The translations under genes were made by a program, and so were the position numbers. This document shows positions 1 through 6,447 of a stretch of 6,996 bases of DNA, piece by piece. The DNA is from Trebonia sp. (lineage in GTDB: Bacteria > Actinomycetota > Actinomycetes > Streptosporangiales > Streptosporangiaceae), in contig JASHXJ010000159.1 in the NCBI GenBank assembly GCA_030043595.1, forward strand, positions 1-6,996, given 5' to 3'. Under the pieces are notes generated by a model. The model was not told the DNA's origin, made no database searches, and saw only the letters and a list, made by a program, of their open reading frames with translations. How positions within the stretch are numbered: position 1 is the first letter of the stretch; the number at the start of each line of letters is the position of its first letter.

Positions 1-1209
1 ATGAAGGATTACCGGTGGGGAGTCTTCCTCGCCGAGCAGAACCAGGACCGGCGGATCGCGTTCGGCGCGCACAAGGGGGAGCCGGCCTGGCAGAAGGTGC
101 CAGGGGAGTACCGCGCCGAGCTGCAGCGGCTCATCGTCATCCAGGGGGACACCGAGCCGGCGTCGGTCGAACAGCAGCGCAATCTCGGCGCGACCGCTCC
201 GTCCCTGTATGACCTGCGCAACCTCTTCCAGGTCAACGTGGAGGAGGGCCGCCACCTGTGGGCGATGGTGTACCTGCTGCACGCCTACTTCGGCCGGGAG
301 GGCCGCGAGGAGGCCGAGGAGCTGCTGCACCGCAACTCAGGCAGCGTGGACGCGCCGCGGATCCTCGGCGCGTTCAACGAGGAGACGCCGGACTGGCTGT
401 CGTTCTTCATGTTCACCTACTTCACCGACAGGGACGGCAAGTACCAGCTCGGTACGCTCAAGGAAAGCGCGTTCGACCCGCTGTCGCGGACCTGCGAGTT
501 CATGCTCAAGGAAGAGGCGCACCACATGTTCGTGGGCACCACAGGCGTGGACCGGGCAGTCGAGCGGACCGCGCAGGTCATGGTGGAAAACGACACCGAC
601 GACGTGGCGGCGCTCGGGGTGATCCCGCTGCCGGTCATCCAGAAGTACCTGAACTTCCACTACAGCGTGTCCCTCGACCTGTTCGGCGGGGAGACCTCGA
701 CGAACGTCGCCAACTACTACACCGCCGGGCTCAAGGGCCGCTGGCTGGAGGAGCGGCGCAAGGACGACCACCTGCTCACCGACGACTCGATCATGGTGGA
801 CGCGCTCGTCGACGGGGAGATCGGCGCTACCGAGGTCGCCGCGCTGACCGGGCTCAACACCGACCTGCGCCGCGAGTACATCGCCGACTGCGAGGGCGGG
901 GTCAAGCGGTGGAACCGGATCCTTTCCGGGGCCGGCTTGCCGCACCGGCTGGCGCTGCCGCACGTGGCGTTCAACCGGAAGGTCGGCGCGTTCGCTGGCA
1001 TCGAGGTCTCGCCTGGCGGCGAGAGGCTGTCCGCCGCGGAGTGGGAGCAGCGTAAGGGACAGTGGCTGCCGACCGGCACCGACAAGACATTCGTCCGGTC
1101 GCTGATGCGCCCGGTCTACGAACGGGGCAGGATCGCCGCATGGCTAGCACCGCCCCGCAACGGCATCAACGGCAAGCCCTTCGACTACGACTACGTGCAT
1201 CTCTCGTAA
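1..1209 (+). CDS. boxB: Benzoyl-CoA 2,3-epoxidase, oxygenase subunit BoxB (5'-truncated by window edge)
   Basis: BoxB is the cytoplasmic class I di-iron oxygenase of the aerobic benzoyl-CoA pathway. With the reductase BoxA it forms 2,3-epoxybenzoyl-CoA, which BoxC then opens. The visible 402 residues keep very characteristic blocks: DTEPASVEQQR (50-60), SLYDLRNLFQVNVEEGRHLW (68-87), TPDWLSFFMFTYFTDRDGK (129-147) and FMLKEEAHHMFVG (167-179). Counting back against the roughly 473-residue Azoarcus protein from memory, about 68 N-terminal residues are missing. With that offset E52, E82, H85, D143, E172 and H175 fall on the six iron ligands I recall for BoxB, so the active site looks intact. The ATG at base 1 is therefore probably an internal Met (the MKDYRWG block), not the start. 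The gene ends with TAA directly before the tandem repeat and is followed by benzoate-CoA ligase, which supplies its substrate. The PaaA-type epoxidase is a distant relative, but the motifs favour BoxB. Confidence 0.93.
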   Translation: MKDYRWGVFLAEQNQDRRIAFGAHKGEPAWQKVPGEYRAELQRLIVIQGDTEPASVEQQRNLGATAPSLYDLRNLFQVNVEEGRHLWAMVYLLHAYFGREGREEAEELLHRNSGSVDAPRILGAFNEETPDWLSFFMFTYFTDRDGKYQLGTLKESAFDPLSRTCEFMLKEEAHHMFVGTTGVDRAVERTAQVMVENDTDDVAALGVIPLPVIQKYLNFHYSVSLDLFGGETSTNVANYYTAGLKGRWLEERRKDDHLLTDDSIMVDALVDGEIGATEVAALTGLNTDLRREYIADCEGGVKRWNRILSGAGLPHRLALPHVAFNRKVGAFAGIEVSPGGERLSAAEWEQRKGQWLPTGTDKTFVRSLMRPVYERGRIAAWLAPPRNGINGKPFDYDYVHLS

Positions 1210-1294
1210 ACCCCTCCCGCTCATCCGAAAACAACCACCACCACCCTCCGGCTCATCGAAGACAACCACCATCCACCCCTCCCGCTCATCCGAA
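1210..1294. repeat. Three-unit tandem repeat filling the boxB-ligase gap (period 32-33 bp)
   Basis: Unit 1 is 1210-1242 (33 bp), unit 2 is 1243-1274 (32 bp) and a partial unit 3 is 1275-1294. The 20-mer ACCCCTCCCGCTCATCCGAA occurs identically at 1210-1229 and 1275-1294. The middle copy (1243-1260) is a degenerate 18-mer, and the linkers after units 1 and 2 are both ACAACCACCA-like. The array starts one base after the boxB stop codon and its last copy runs into the ribosome binding site of the ligase, so it occupies almost the whole intergenic space. The transcribed strand is strikingly poor in G. Its function is unknown; it could be a slippage product or an untranslated mRNA spacer. Confidence 0.85.
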
Positions 1295-1296
1295 GG
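1292..1296 (+). promoter_or_regulatory. Ribosome binding site fixing the benzoate-CoA ligase start
   Basis: GAAGG lies 8 bases before the ATG at 1305. It decides the start: the reading frame stays open upstream to an ATG at 1062, but the extra residues would be translated tandem repeat plus out-of-frame boxB. The first two bases of the downstream half of this site overlap the end of the third repeat copy. Confidence 0.7.
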
Positions 1297-1304
1297 CGGC
1301 GGCG

Positions 1305-2891
1305 ATGACGCAGCTGTTCAACGTATGTGAGTACCTGCTCGACCGGCGGCTGGCCGCCGGGGACGGGCAGCGAACCGCGCTGACCGGTCCGGCCGGCGAG
1401 GTCACCTACGCGGAACTGCACGACCGGGTCTGCCGCACCGCGGCCGGGCTCCGCGCGGTCGGCCTGCAGCCGGAGCAGCGGCTGCTGATGGTGATGGCCG
1501 ACTCGCCGCAATTCGCCGTCGTTTACCTCGCCGCGATGCGGGTAGGCGCGGTCCCAGTCCCGGTCTCGACGATGCTGAACGCGACCGGCATCGCCGAGCT
1601 CTTGCGCGACTCCCGCGCACGGTTCCTCGCGATCACCCATGAGTTCGCCTCCGCGGCGGAGTCGGCCGCCGCGGAGGCGTCAGAACTGGCCGGGATACTG
1701 GCGGATTCACCGCTTTCCGCCAGTACCCGGCCAGTTCACCTGCTCGACGACCTGGCCGCGTTCGACCCCGACGAGTCCGTGTACGACACGTCGGGGGACT
1801 CGCCCGCGTTCTGGCTCTACACCTCCGGCACAACCGGCACGCCGAAGGCCGCGATGCACCGGCACGCGTCGGTCCAGGTGGTGTGCGAGACGTACGGCGC
1901 GCGGGTGCTCGGCATCCAGCCGGACGACCGGTGCCTGTCCGCGGCAAAGGCGTTCTTCGCCTACGGGCTCGGCAACTCGCTGCTGTTCCCGATGTCCGCT
2001 GGCGCCGCGTCCATCCTGAACCCCGTGCCGTCGCGGCCGGACGTCATGGCGGAAGCGGCCGTTAAGTACGGCGCCACGCTGTTCTTCGCGGGCCCGACGT
2101 TCTTCGCGAACATGCTCCGCGCCGGGATGCCGTCCGACGCGCTCGCTGGGGTCCGGCTGGCAGCCTCGGCGGGGGAGGCGCTGCCCGCGCAGCTGTACGA
2201 GAGGTGGACCGGGCACTTCGGCATCGACGTCCTCGACGGCATCGGCATGACAGAGATGCTGCACATCTTCCTGTCTAACCGGCCGGGGGAAGTCAGGGCC
2301 GGCACCACCGGCGTGGCTGTCCCGGGCTATCACCTCAAGCTGATCGACGAGGACACCGGCGCTGAGGTCACCGAGCCAGGCACGCCGGCCACGCTGTTCG
2401 TGCGCGGCGACTCGGCGGCGACCGGCTACTGGTCGCGGTATGCGGCGTCGCGGCTGGTGTTCCAGGGCGAGTGGCTGCGCACCGGTGACACGTACGTGCG
2501 GGACGCCGACGGGTATTACGCCTGCCTGGGCCGTACCGGGGACATGATCAAGGCCAGCGGCATCTGGGTGTCTCCGATGGAGGTCGAGGCCCGGCTGCTG
2601 GCGCATCAGTCCGTGGCTCAGGCCGTCGTGGTCGGCGCGGCCGACGCGGACGGCCTCGAAAAGCCGGTCGCCTACGTCGTGCTGGCCGCCGGCCAGCAGG
2701 CCACCGAGGCGGAGCTGATCGAGTTCTGCCGCGATGGGCTGCCGTCGTTCAAGCGGCCGCGCGCGGTCGTGTTCACGGACGGCTTCCCGACCACCGCGAC
2801 CGGGAAGGTGCGCCGGGTCGAACTGCGCAAGATGGCCGCCTCGGTGCTGCGACCGGAACCGCCGACTGGCCCGGCCGAGGCACACCCGTGA
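1305..2891 (+). CDS. Benzoate-CoA ligase (AMP-forming)
   Basis: A 528-residue member of the ANL adenylate-forming superfamily, the usual length for benzoate-CoA ligases. It should convert benzoate, ATP and CoA to benzoyl-CoA, AMP and PPi in the cytoplasm. Visible motifs are the P-loop YTSGTTGTPK (172-181), the benzoate-ligase block AAKAFFAYGLGNSLLFP (213-229), SAGEALP (288-294), DGIGMTEMLHIFLSNRPG (311-328), TGD (393-395), the hinge region GRTGDMIKASGIWVSPMEVE (409-428) and the C-terminal TTATGK with catalytic K501. The GIG(M/S)TEMLHIFLSNR block and the FFAYGLGN block closely match known benzoate-CoA ligases; 2-hydroxy- or 4-hydroxybenzoate relatives are an alternative. The position directly after boxB supports benzoate as the substrate. 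The start is the ATG with GAAGG 8 bases upstream. Residues 114-144 are encoded by two long inverted repeats and sit in a variable stretch before the P-loop. The stop codon overlaps the GTG start of the next gene. Confidence 0.92.
   Translation: MTQLFNVCEYLLDRRLAAGDGQRTALTGPAGEVTYAELHDRVCRTAAGLRAVGLQPEQRLLMVMADSPQFAVVYLAAMRVGAVPVPVSTMLNATGIAELLRDSRARFLAITHEFASAAESAAAEASELAGILADSPLSASTRPVHLLDDLAAFDPDESVYDTSGDSPAFWLYTSGTTGTPKAAMHRHASVQVVCETYGARVLGIQPDDRCLSAAKAFFAYGLGNSLLFPMSAGAASILNPVPSRPDVMAEAAVKYGATLFFAGPTFFANMLRAGMPSDALAGVRLAASAGEALPAQLYERWTGHFGIDVLDGIGMTEMLHIFLSNRPGEVRAGTTGVAVPGYHLKLIDEDTGAEVTEPGTPATLFVRGDSAATGYWSRYAASRLVFQGEWLRTGDTYVRDADGYYACLGRTGDMIKASGIWVSPMEVEARLLAHQSVAQAVVVGAADADGLEKPVAYVVLAAGQQATEAELIEFCRDGLPSFKRPRAVVFTDGFPTTATGKVRRVELRKMAASVLRPEPPTGPAEAHP
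1646..1679. repeat. Perfect 14-bp inverted repeat inside the ligase gene
   Basis: Arms 1646-1659 and 1666-1679 are exact reverse complements with a 6-base loop (AGTCGG, 1660-1665). It encodes residues 114-125, an Ala/Glu/Ser-rich run (FASAAESAAAEA). Such a GC-only stem would be very stable in mRNA. Part of the symmetry could come from Ala (GCC/GCG) codon bias, but 14 perfect pairs go beyond what that bias usually gives. Confidence 0.8.
1683..1737. repeat. Large quasi-palindrome (21 bp paired, one bulge) inside the ligase gene
   Basis: Left arm 1683-1704 and right arm 1717-1737 are reverse complements over 21 pairs with a single unpaired A at 1695, around a 12-base loop (1705-1716). It lies only 3 bases after the preceding 14-bp inverted repeat. 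It is read in frame as residues 127-145 (E-L-A-G-I-L-A-D to R-P-V-H). The mixed base content means codon bias cannot explain it. It resembles a coding-embedded palindromic element or a right arm copied from the left arm by replication strand switching. Confidence 0.88.
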
Positions 2892-3748
2892 TCGACGGGC
2901 TCCCGCTCATCGACGTCCATCTGCACCCCGCGCGGATGGCCTCGCTGAAACCAGCCTGGACGGTGTGGGCGCAAGGCTTCGGCAATCGCGATGCGATGGC
3001 CCGGGTCTACGACGGCGACGGCACGATCGTTCCGGCCGCGTTCGACGCCTACCTCGCCGCCGAGGGCGTGGACGTCGCGCTGCTGCTCGCTGAGTACAGC
3101 CCGAAGGTCACCGGCATGCAGGTGATCGAGGACATGCTGCCGATCGCAGCGGCCAACCCGGACCGGATCAAGGTCATCGCCAACGTGAACCCGCATGTGC
3201 ACTACCCGGTCGCCGACGAACTGCGCCGGCAGCTTGACCTGGGGGCGATCGCGCTCAAGATCCATCCCGTGCACGCCGGGTTCGCCGCGAACGATCCCGT
3301 GATGTACCCGGCTTACGAGGTCTGCCAGGCGGCGGGAATCCCGCTCGTCGTGCACTGCGGGACGTCCGTTTTCCCCGGGTCGTCCAACAAGTTCGCGGAC
3401 CCGGTGCTGCTCGACGACGTGCTTCGCGACTTCCGTCAGCTGAACGTCGTGCTCGCGCACGGTGGCCGCGGCTGGTGGTACGACACGGCGGCATTCCTTG
3501 CCCTGTCCAGCGAGCGGGTCTGGATCGAGCTGTCCGGCCTGCCGCCGTCGCGTCTGCGGGAGTACTACGCCCGGCACAACTGGGCCAGGCTCACCCGCCG
3601 GATGATCTTCGCGACCGACTGGCCGGGCGTCCCGGGTATCGCCGTGAACGCGCGCGCCGTGGCGGCGCAGTGCCCGGACGAGGCGACCGCCGCCCTGGTC
3701 CTGGCCGGCAACGCCTGCCGGGTCTACAACCTGAAAGTCGGCCTGTGA
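2888..3748 (+). CDS. Amidohydrolase-family (TIM-barrel metal-dependent) hydrolase or decarboxylase
   Basis: A 286-residue protein of the amidohydrolase-2 type, the group that includes gamma-resorcylate and ACMS decarboxylases, 4-oxalomesaconate hydratase and various hydrolases. Visible metal-site features are the N-terminal HxH (IDVHLH, H11 and H13), ALKIHP (K124, H126), VVHCGT (H156), VLAHGGRG (H191) and the C-terminal FATDWPG (D244). These are the standard beta-strand ligands, so the enzyme looks active. The GTG start overlaps the ligase stop in a GTGA arrangement, with GAGG at 2877-2880 seven bases upstream, which points to translational coupling and a shared role in aromatic-acid use. The substrate cannot be read from the sequence. 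A ring-cleavage product hydrolase or an aromatic decarboxylase feeding benzoate-like acids are possible; it is not one of the core Box enzymes known to me. Length is slightly short but complete for the family. Confidence 0.85.
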   Translation: MIDGLPLIDVHLHPARMASLKPAWTVWAQGFGNRDAMARVYDGDGTIVPAAFDAYLAAEGVDVALLLAEYSPKVTGMQVIEDMLPIAAANPDRIKVIANVNPHVHYPVADELRRQLDLGAIALKIHPVHAGFAANDPVMYPAYEVCQAAGIPLVVHCGTSVFPGSSNKFADPVLLDDVLRDFRQLNVVLAHGGRGWWYDTAAFLALSSERVWIELSGLPPSRLREYYARHNWARLTRRMIFATDWPGVPGIAVNARAVAAQCPDEATAALVLAGNACRVYNLKVGL

Positions 3749-3780
3749 CCGGCGCCTCCCTCTCCTCCGCCCCTGTCGGC

Positions 3781-3832
3781 GCCGCCACCGCCGGCGATGG
3801 ACACGGGCATTGCCCAGGTCACCGGTGGCGGC
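3781..3832 (+). terminator. GC-rich stem downstream of the box operon (possible terminator without a T tract)
   Basis: A perfect 10-bp inverted repeat, 3781-3790 with 3823-3832 (GCCGCCACCG / CGGTGGCGGC), encloses a 32-base loop that itself contains GGGCATTGCCC (3805-3815). It lies 32 bases after the amidohydrolase stop. No run of T follows, so a classical intrinsic terminator is not shown; actinobacterial terminators often lack the T tract, which is why it is kept at low confidence. Confidence 0.35.
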
Positions 3833-3930
3833 CCACCGCGTCCTGATAGCCGACGCCATCCCCGTGCCGCCGAACGTGCCATTTCCCAGCTCGGGACGGT
3901 GCTCGGCAGCCCCTGACTCTCCTCCTGTCT

Positions 3931-3990
3931 CTTGAACAAATATTCGCCTTTAAGTTGCATATTCGAGTATAACCTGATACCATGTTCATA
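3931..3990 (+). promoter_or_regulatory. AT-rich promoter/operator island upstream of the DUF222/HNH gene
   Basis: This 60-base stretch has 20 G/C (33%), against about 70% or more around it. TATAAC at 3968-3973 is a good -10 hexamer about 50 bases before the start codon; TTGAAC at 3932-3937 resembles a -35 but is too far away to pair with it, so the -35 is unclear. ATATTCG occurs twice (3940-3946 and 3959-3965), 19 bases apart, about two helical turns. The second copy belongs to the near-perfect palindrome ATATTCGAGTAT (3959-3970), which overlaps the -10 and could be a repressor operator. Confidence 0.5.
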
Positions 3991-4018
3991 GACGTGGGGA
4001 ACCGGGAGGCGGCAACCA

Positions 4019-6163
4019 ATGGACATTGAGCACGCCTGGGACGCGCGGCTTGAAGACCTGGAGGAGGCGGAGGAGGAACCTGAGTACTGGGAGGACGACG
4101 AGCTGACGCCGGAGGAACTGACCCGGCTGTACGCGACCACGGCAGATGACGGTGTCCCCGGTTCAGGCGGTCAGCGGACGGCGGTGGCGACGGAAGGCGG
4201 CCTCCCGGACCTGGTGACGGCCGTGCTGGCGGCGGGCGGTGAGCCCGCGCTGATGACGGACGAGCAGCTGCTGGACTCGCTGGCGGGGTGGCATGCGGTG
4301 GCTTCGCGGGCGGCGGGCAGGGAGCTGCGGGCGACCGAGGAGCTGCTGCGCCGCCGGAAGCCGAGGGTGTGGGACCGCCGTGCGGACCGCGCGGAGACGA
4401 GGCGGGAGTACCTGGACGGCGCCGTGGCGGGGAAGCCGGGCGAGACCGAGGCGCCGGAGCGGGTAATGCCGGCCGTGGTGGTCTCGCGGGAGGCGGTGTC
4501 GGAGATCGCGTTTGCGCTGACCGTGACCGAGTACTCGGCGCATGCCCAGGCCGAGCTGGCGGCGGACCTGTCCAGGCGGCTACCGAGGGCGTTCGGCGAG
4601 CTGGACGCGGGCCGGGCCGACCTGGCCCGCGTGCGGGTCCTCGCGGAGGCGACGCAGTTCCTGTCGGATGAGGATGCCGGGAAGGTGGACGCGCTGCTGG
4701 CGCCGGTGCTGGGGACGATGACCACCGGGGACCTCAGGGTCAAGGCCCGCCAGGCTGTCATCAAGGTCGACCCGGACGCGGCCGAGCGACGCAGCAAGCA
4801 AGCAGCGCGGAAGGCGCGGTTCGCCCTGTACGGCAACGACGACCAGACCGCGACAGCCGCGATCGAACAGATGCCCGCCCACCTGGGAGCAGCCGCGAAG
4901 GCCCGGGTGAAGTCGATCGCGCGAGCGGCGCGAGCCGCGGGGATGACCGATCCGATGGCGCTGCTCGAGGCGAAGATTGCCACCGGCCTGCTGCTTGGCA
5001 CTCTCCCGCAGATCCCTGCGCCCGCCTGGGGTGGCCCTGCTGGTCAAGGTCCATCTGCCGGCCCGCAAGGCCCTGGCCCTGGGGACGACCCATGGGACGC
5101 AGGCTGGCCCGCGGACTGGCTCACCGGGGCACACGGACACGGCCCTGACCCGGCGGATCCGGCACCGGATGCCGGACCGGAACCCGGGCCCGGCGATCCA
5201 GAGACGGACTTCGGGGACGACGCGGACTTCGGATCCGATGAGGCGGACGAGCTAAGCGAATCGGCCAGCTTTGACCCTGATCGTGCCAGCCCAGGCGACC
5301 CGCCTGCCGATGCAGGGATCCAGATGGCATGGCCGTTAATCCCGGTGCAGGCAGGCGTGGCGGCACCTGGATGCGCGGGCCTGCCAGCATGGCTGCGGCC
5401 GAAGGACCCAGGCCGGATCCGGCTTACGGTCGCGTGGCGGACCGTCATCGGGATCGGCCCGGAGCCCGGTGAACTGTCATGGATCGGCCCGGTCACTCCG
5501 GCACAGGCCCGCGAGCTGGCCGTGGCCGCGGCAGCTGACCCGGGCTGCACCTGGCGGCTGATCGTCACTGACGATGAAGGCCACGCGGTCGCGATCACCA
5601 CCTTGCGCACTCGCCGCGGCGGCGGAGGAGCCGGGTCGCCCGGTCTGATCAGCGAGGTCACCCTGACCATCCAGCAGACAGTAGCGGCCGCGTTCGGCGA
5701 CGACGGGCAAGCCCGCGACTGGATCGCCCAGGTGCTGGACCGCCCGAACTTCGGGAAGCTGGCCGACCTGCTGGCCACGTCGATCCCGGCCGCGAACCTC
5801 GCCGCCGCTGAGGCAGCGGCCCGGGCGGCCGGGGACACGGCCGCTGGCGGTTGCGCCCACACGATGGAGGTGCCCGGCTACCGGGTTCCTGACCGGCTCC
5901 GCCGCTGGCTGAACACGAGGGACCGGACCTGCCGCAACCCCGTCTGCCGTCAGCCGGCCACCCGCTGCGATCAGGACCATACGGTCCCCTACCACCGCGG
6001 CGGACGGACGTGTTCCTGCGATCTCGGCGCGGTCTGCCGGGCGCACCACCAGCTGAAGCAGCTCCCCGGCTGGCAGCTCACCCAGGACGCCCAGGGCTGC
6101 TTCACCTGGCGGACCCCATCCGGCCTGACTTATCGCAAGGAACCGCATCGCTACCTGGTCTGA
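4019..6163 (+). CDS. DUF222 / HNH endonuclease-domain protein (13E12 repeat family)
   Basis: A 714-residue actinobacterial multicopy-type protein. Domains in order: an acidic N-terminal tail (1-45, many D/E); a helical DUF222-like region (about 60-325); a low-complexity Pro/Gly/Asp linker (about 335-430); a second region before the nuclease (about 440-620); and an HNH-like domain (about 625-690). The last shows CRNPVC (C638, C643), CDQDH (C650, D653, H654), HRGG (659-662), CSCDLGAVC (C665, C667, C673) and HHQLK (H676, H677), i.e. zinc-type cysteines with the first and last histidines of HNH. The middle Asn is Asp (D668), a substitution to note. The start has GGGAGG nine bases upstream. It is monocistronic, follows its own AT-rich promoter and ends 15 bp from a convergent gene. 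DNA cleavage is inferred from the family; the biological role is unproven. In Mycobacterium tuberculosis, 13E12 repeats serve as a prophage (phiRv1) attachment site. Confidence 0.9.
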   Translation: MDIEHAWDARLEDLEEAEEEPEYWEDDELTPEELTRLYATTADDGVPGSGGQRTAVATEGGLPDLVTAVLAAGGEPALMTDEQLLDSLAGWHAVASRAAGRELRATEELLRRRKPRVWDRRADRAETRREYLDGAVAGKPGETEAPERVMPAVVVSREAVSEIAFALTVTEYSAHAQAELAADLSRRLPRAFGELDAGRADLARVRVLAEATQFLSDEDAGKVDALLAPVLGTMTTGDLRVKARQAVIKVDPDAAERRSKQAARKARFALYGNDDQTATAAIEQMPAHLGAAAKARVKSIARAARAAGMTDPMALLEAKIATGLLLGTLPQIPAPAWGGPAGQGPSAGPQGPGPGDDPWDAGWPADWLTGAHGHGPDPADPAPDAGPEPGPGDPETDFGDDADFGSDEADELSESASFDPDRASPGDPPADAGIQMAWPLIPVQAGVAAPGCAGLPAWLRPKDPGRIRLTVAWRTVIGIGPEPGELSWIGPVTPAQARELAVAAAADPGCTWRLIVTDDEGHAVAITTLRTRRGGGGAGSPGLISEVTLTIQQTVAAAFGDDGQARDWIAQVLDRPNFGKLADLLATSIPAANLAAAEAAARAAGDTAAGGCAHTMEVPGYRVPDRLRRWLNTRDRTCRNPVCRQPATRCDQDHTVPYHRGGRTCSCDLGAVCRAHHQLKQLPGWQLTQDAQGCFTWRTPSGLTYRKEPHRYLV

Positions 6164-6178
6164 GAAGACCCCCGGGCG

Positions 6179-6436
6179 TCAGCCCTTCCCGGTGACAGTC
6201 CGCCGGATCCGCTCGACGATCTGATCCGCCTCGACCTCGCTGATCTCGAAGAACTTGTTGTCCAAGTTCCCGCGCTCGTAGGCGTACAGCAGCGGCGAAT
6301 GCTCCCACGTCAAGTTGCGGGTGAAAGCCTGGTCTTCCTGCCCCTCATCATCGTGCACGCGACGAATGACGCCCCCCGGCCGTTCCCGAGTGCTGAACTC
6401 ATTGACGATCGCGTAGTAGGTGATCTTCGTCGGCAT
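6179..6436 (-). CDS. Small 85-residue protein, candidate immunity protein/antitoxin
   Basis: I cannot assign a named family. The protein is small and acidic in its second half, without a signal peptide or membrane segment: an N-terminal strand-like MPTKITYYAIVNEF, a RERPGGVIRRV block (17-27), TWEHSPLLYAYERGNLDNKFFEIS (43-66) and a C-terminal helix EVEADQIVERIRRT (67-80). It starts 9 bp after the stop of the Rel-like gene on the same strand. Its ribosome binding site, AAGGGGA (6447-6441), overlaps that stop codon, so translation is very likely coupled. A small soluble protein directly behind a toxin C-terminal domain is the usual layout of an immunity gene, which is the basis for the role; no binding or neutralising motif can be seen. 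The reading frame is supported by the ribosome binding site, coupling and lack of better frames. It ends 15 bp from the stop of the convergent HNH gene. Confidence 0.75.
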   Translation of the reverse strand: MPTKITYYAIVNEFSTRERPGGVIRRVHDDEGQEDQAFTRNLTWEHSPLLYAYERGNLDNKFFEISEVEADQIVERIRRTVTGKG

Positions 6437-6440
6437 CGCG

Positions 6441-6447
6441 TCCCCTT
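6441..6447 (-). promoter_or_regulatory. Coupled ribosome binding site overlapping the upstream stop codon
   Basis: On the minus strand TAAGGGGA contains both the stop codon of the Rel-like gene (6448-6446) and the Shine-Dalgarno sequence for the ATG at 6436, leaving 4-5 bases of spacing. Ribosomes finishing the first gene are placed to start the second. Confidence 0.7.

Larger units (their letters stand above)
3749..4018. other. Intergenic region between the box operon and the DUF222/HNH gene
   Basis: This 270-bp gap contains no convincing gene. The first ~170 bases are GC-rich and hold the stem candidate at 3781-3832. The last ~90 bases contain the AT-rich promoter island and the ribosome binding site (GGGAGG, 4004-4009) of the gene starting at 4019. 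A short ATG frame at 3982 is out of frame with the downstream gene and has no ribosome binding site. Confidence 0.7.

Noticed and set aside
1210..1294. Possible CRISPR-like array
   Set aside because: Only three units, the supposed spacers are near-identical short ACAACCACCA-like linkers, the repeat has no dyad, and no cas gene is present.
1062..1304. Upstream extension of the ligase reading frame to an ATG at 1062
   Set aside because: It would overlap boxB by 148 bases out of frame and translate the tandem repeat into a His/Pro-rich tail. The ATG at 1305 has a good ribosome binding site and gives the usual family length.
1707..2885. Long antisense open frame of 392 codons
   Set aside because: It lies opposite the ligase gene, is rich in Arg/Pro/Gly/His and shows no domain; it is a by-product of high GC codon use.
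2672..3859. Antisense open frame of 395 codons
   Set aside because: It runs opposite two well-supported genes and has shadow-type composition with no recognisable motifs.
5155..5420. Cluster of four GGATCC sites
   Set aside because: They fall in different codon frames of a low-complexity linker region with no shared flanks; chance in GC-rich DNA with many GAT/ATC codons is enough.
5451..5492. 12-bp direct repeat GGATCGGCCCGG at 5451 and 5481
   Set aside because: The copies are exactly ten codons apart and in the same frame (Ile-Gly-Pro twice), so protein sequence and codon bias explain it.
6164..6178. Bidirectional terminator between the convergent genes
   Set aside because: Only a CCCGGG palindrome and no longer stem or T tract is visible in the 15-bp gap.
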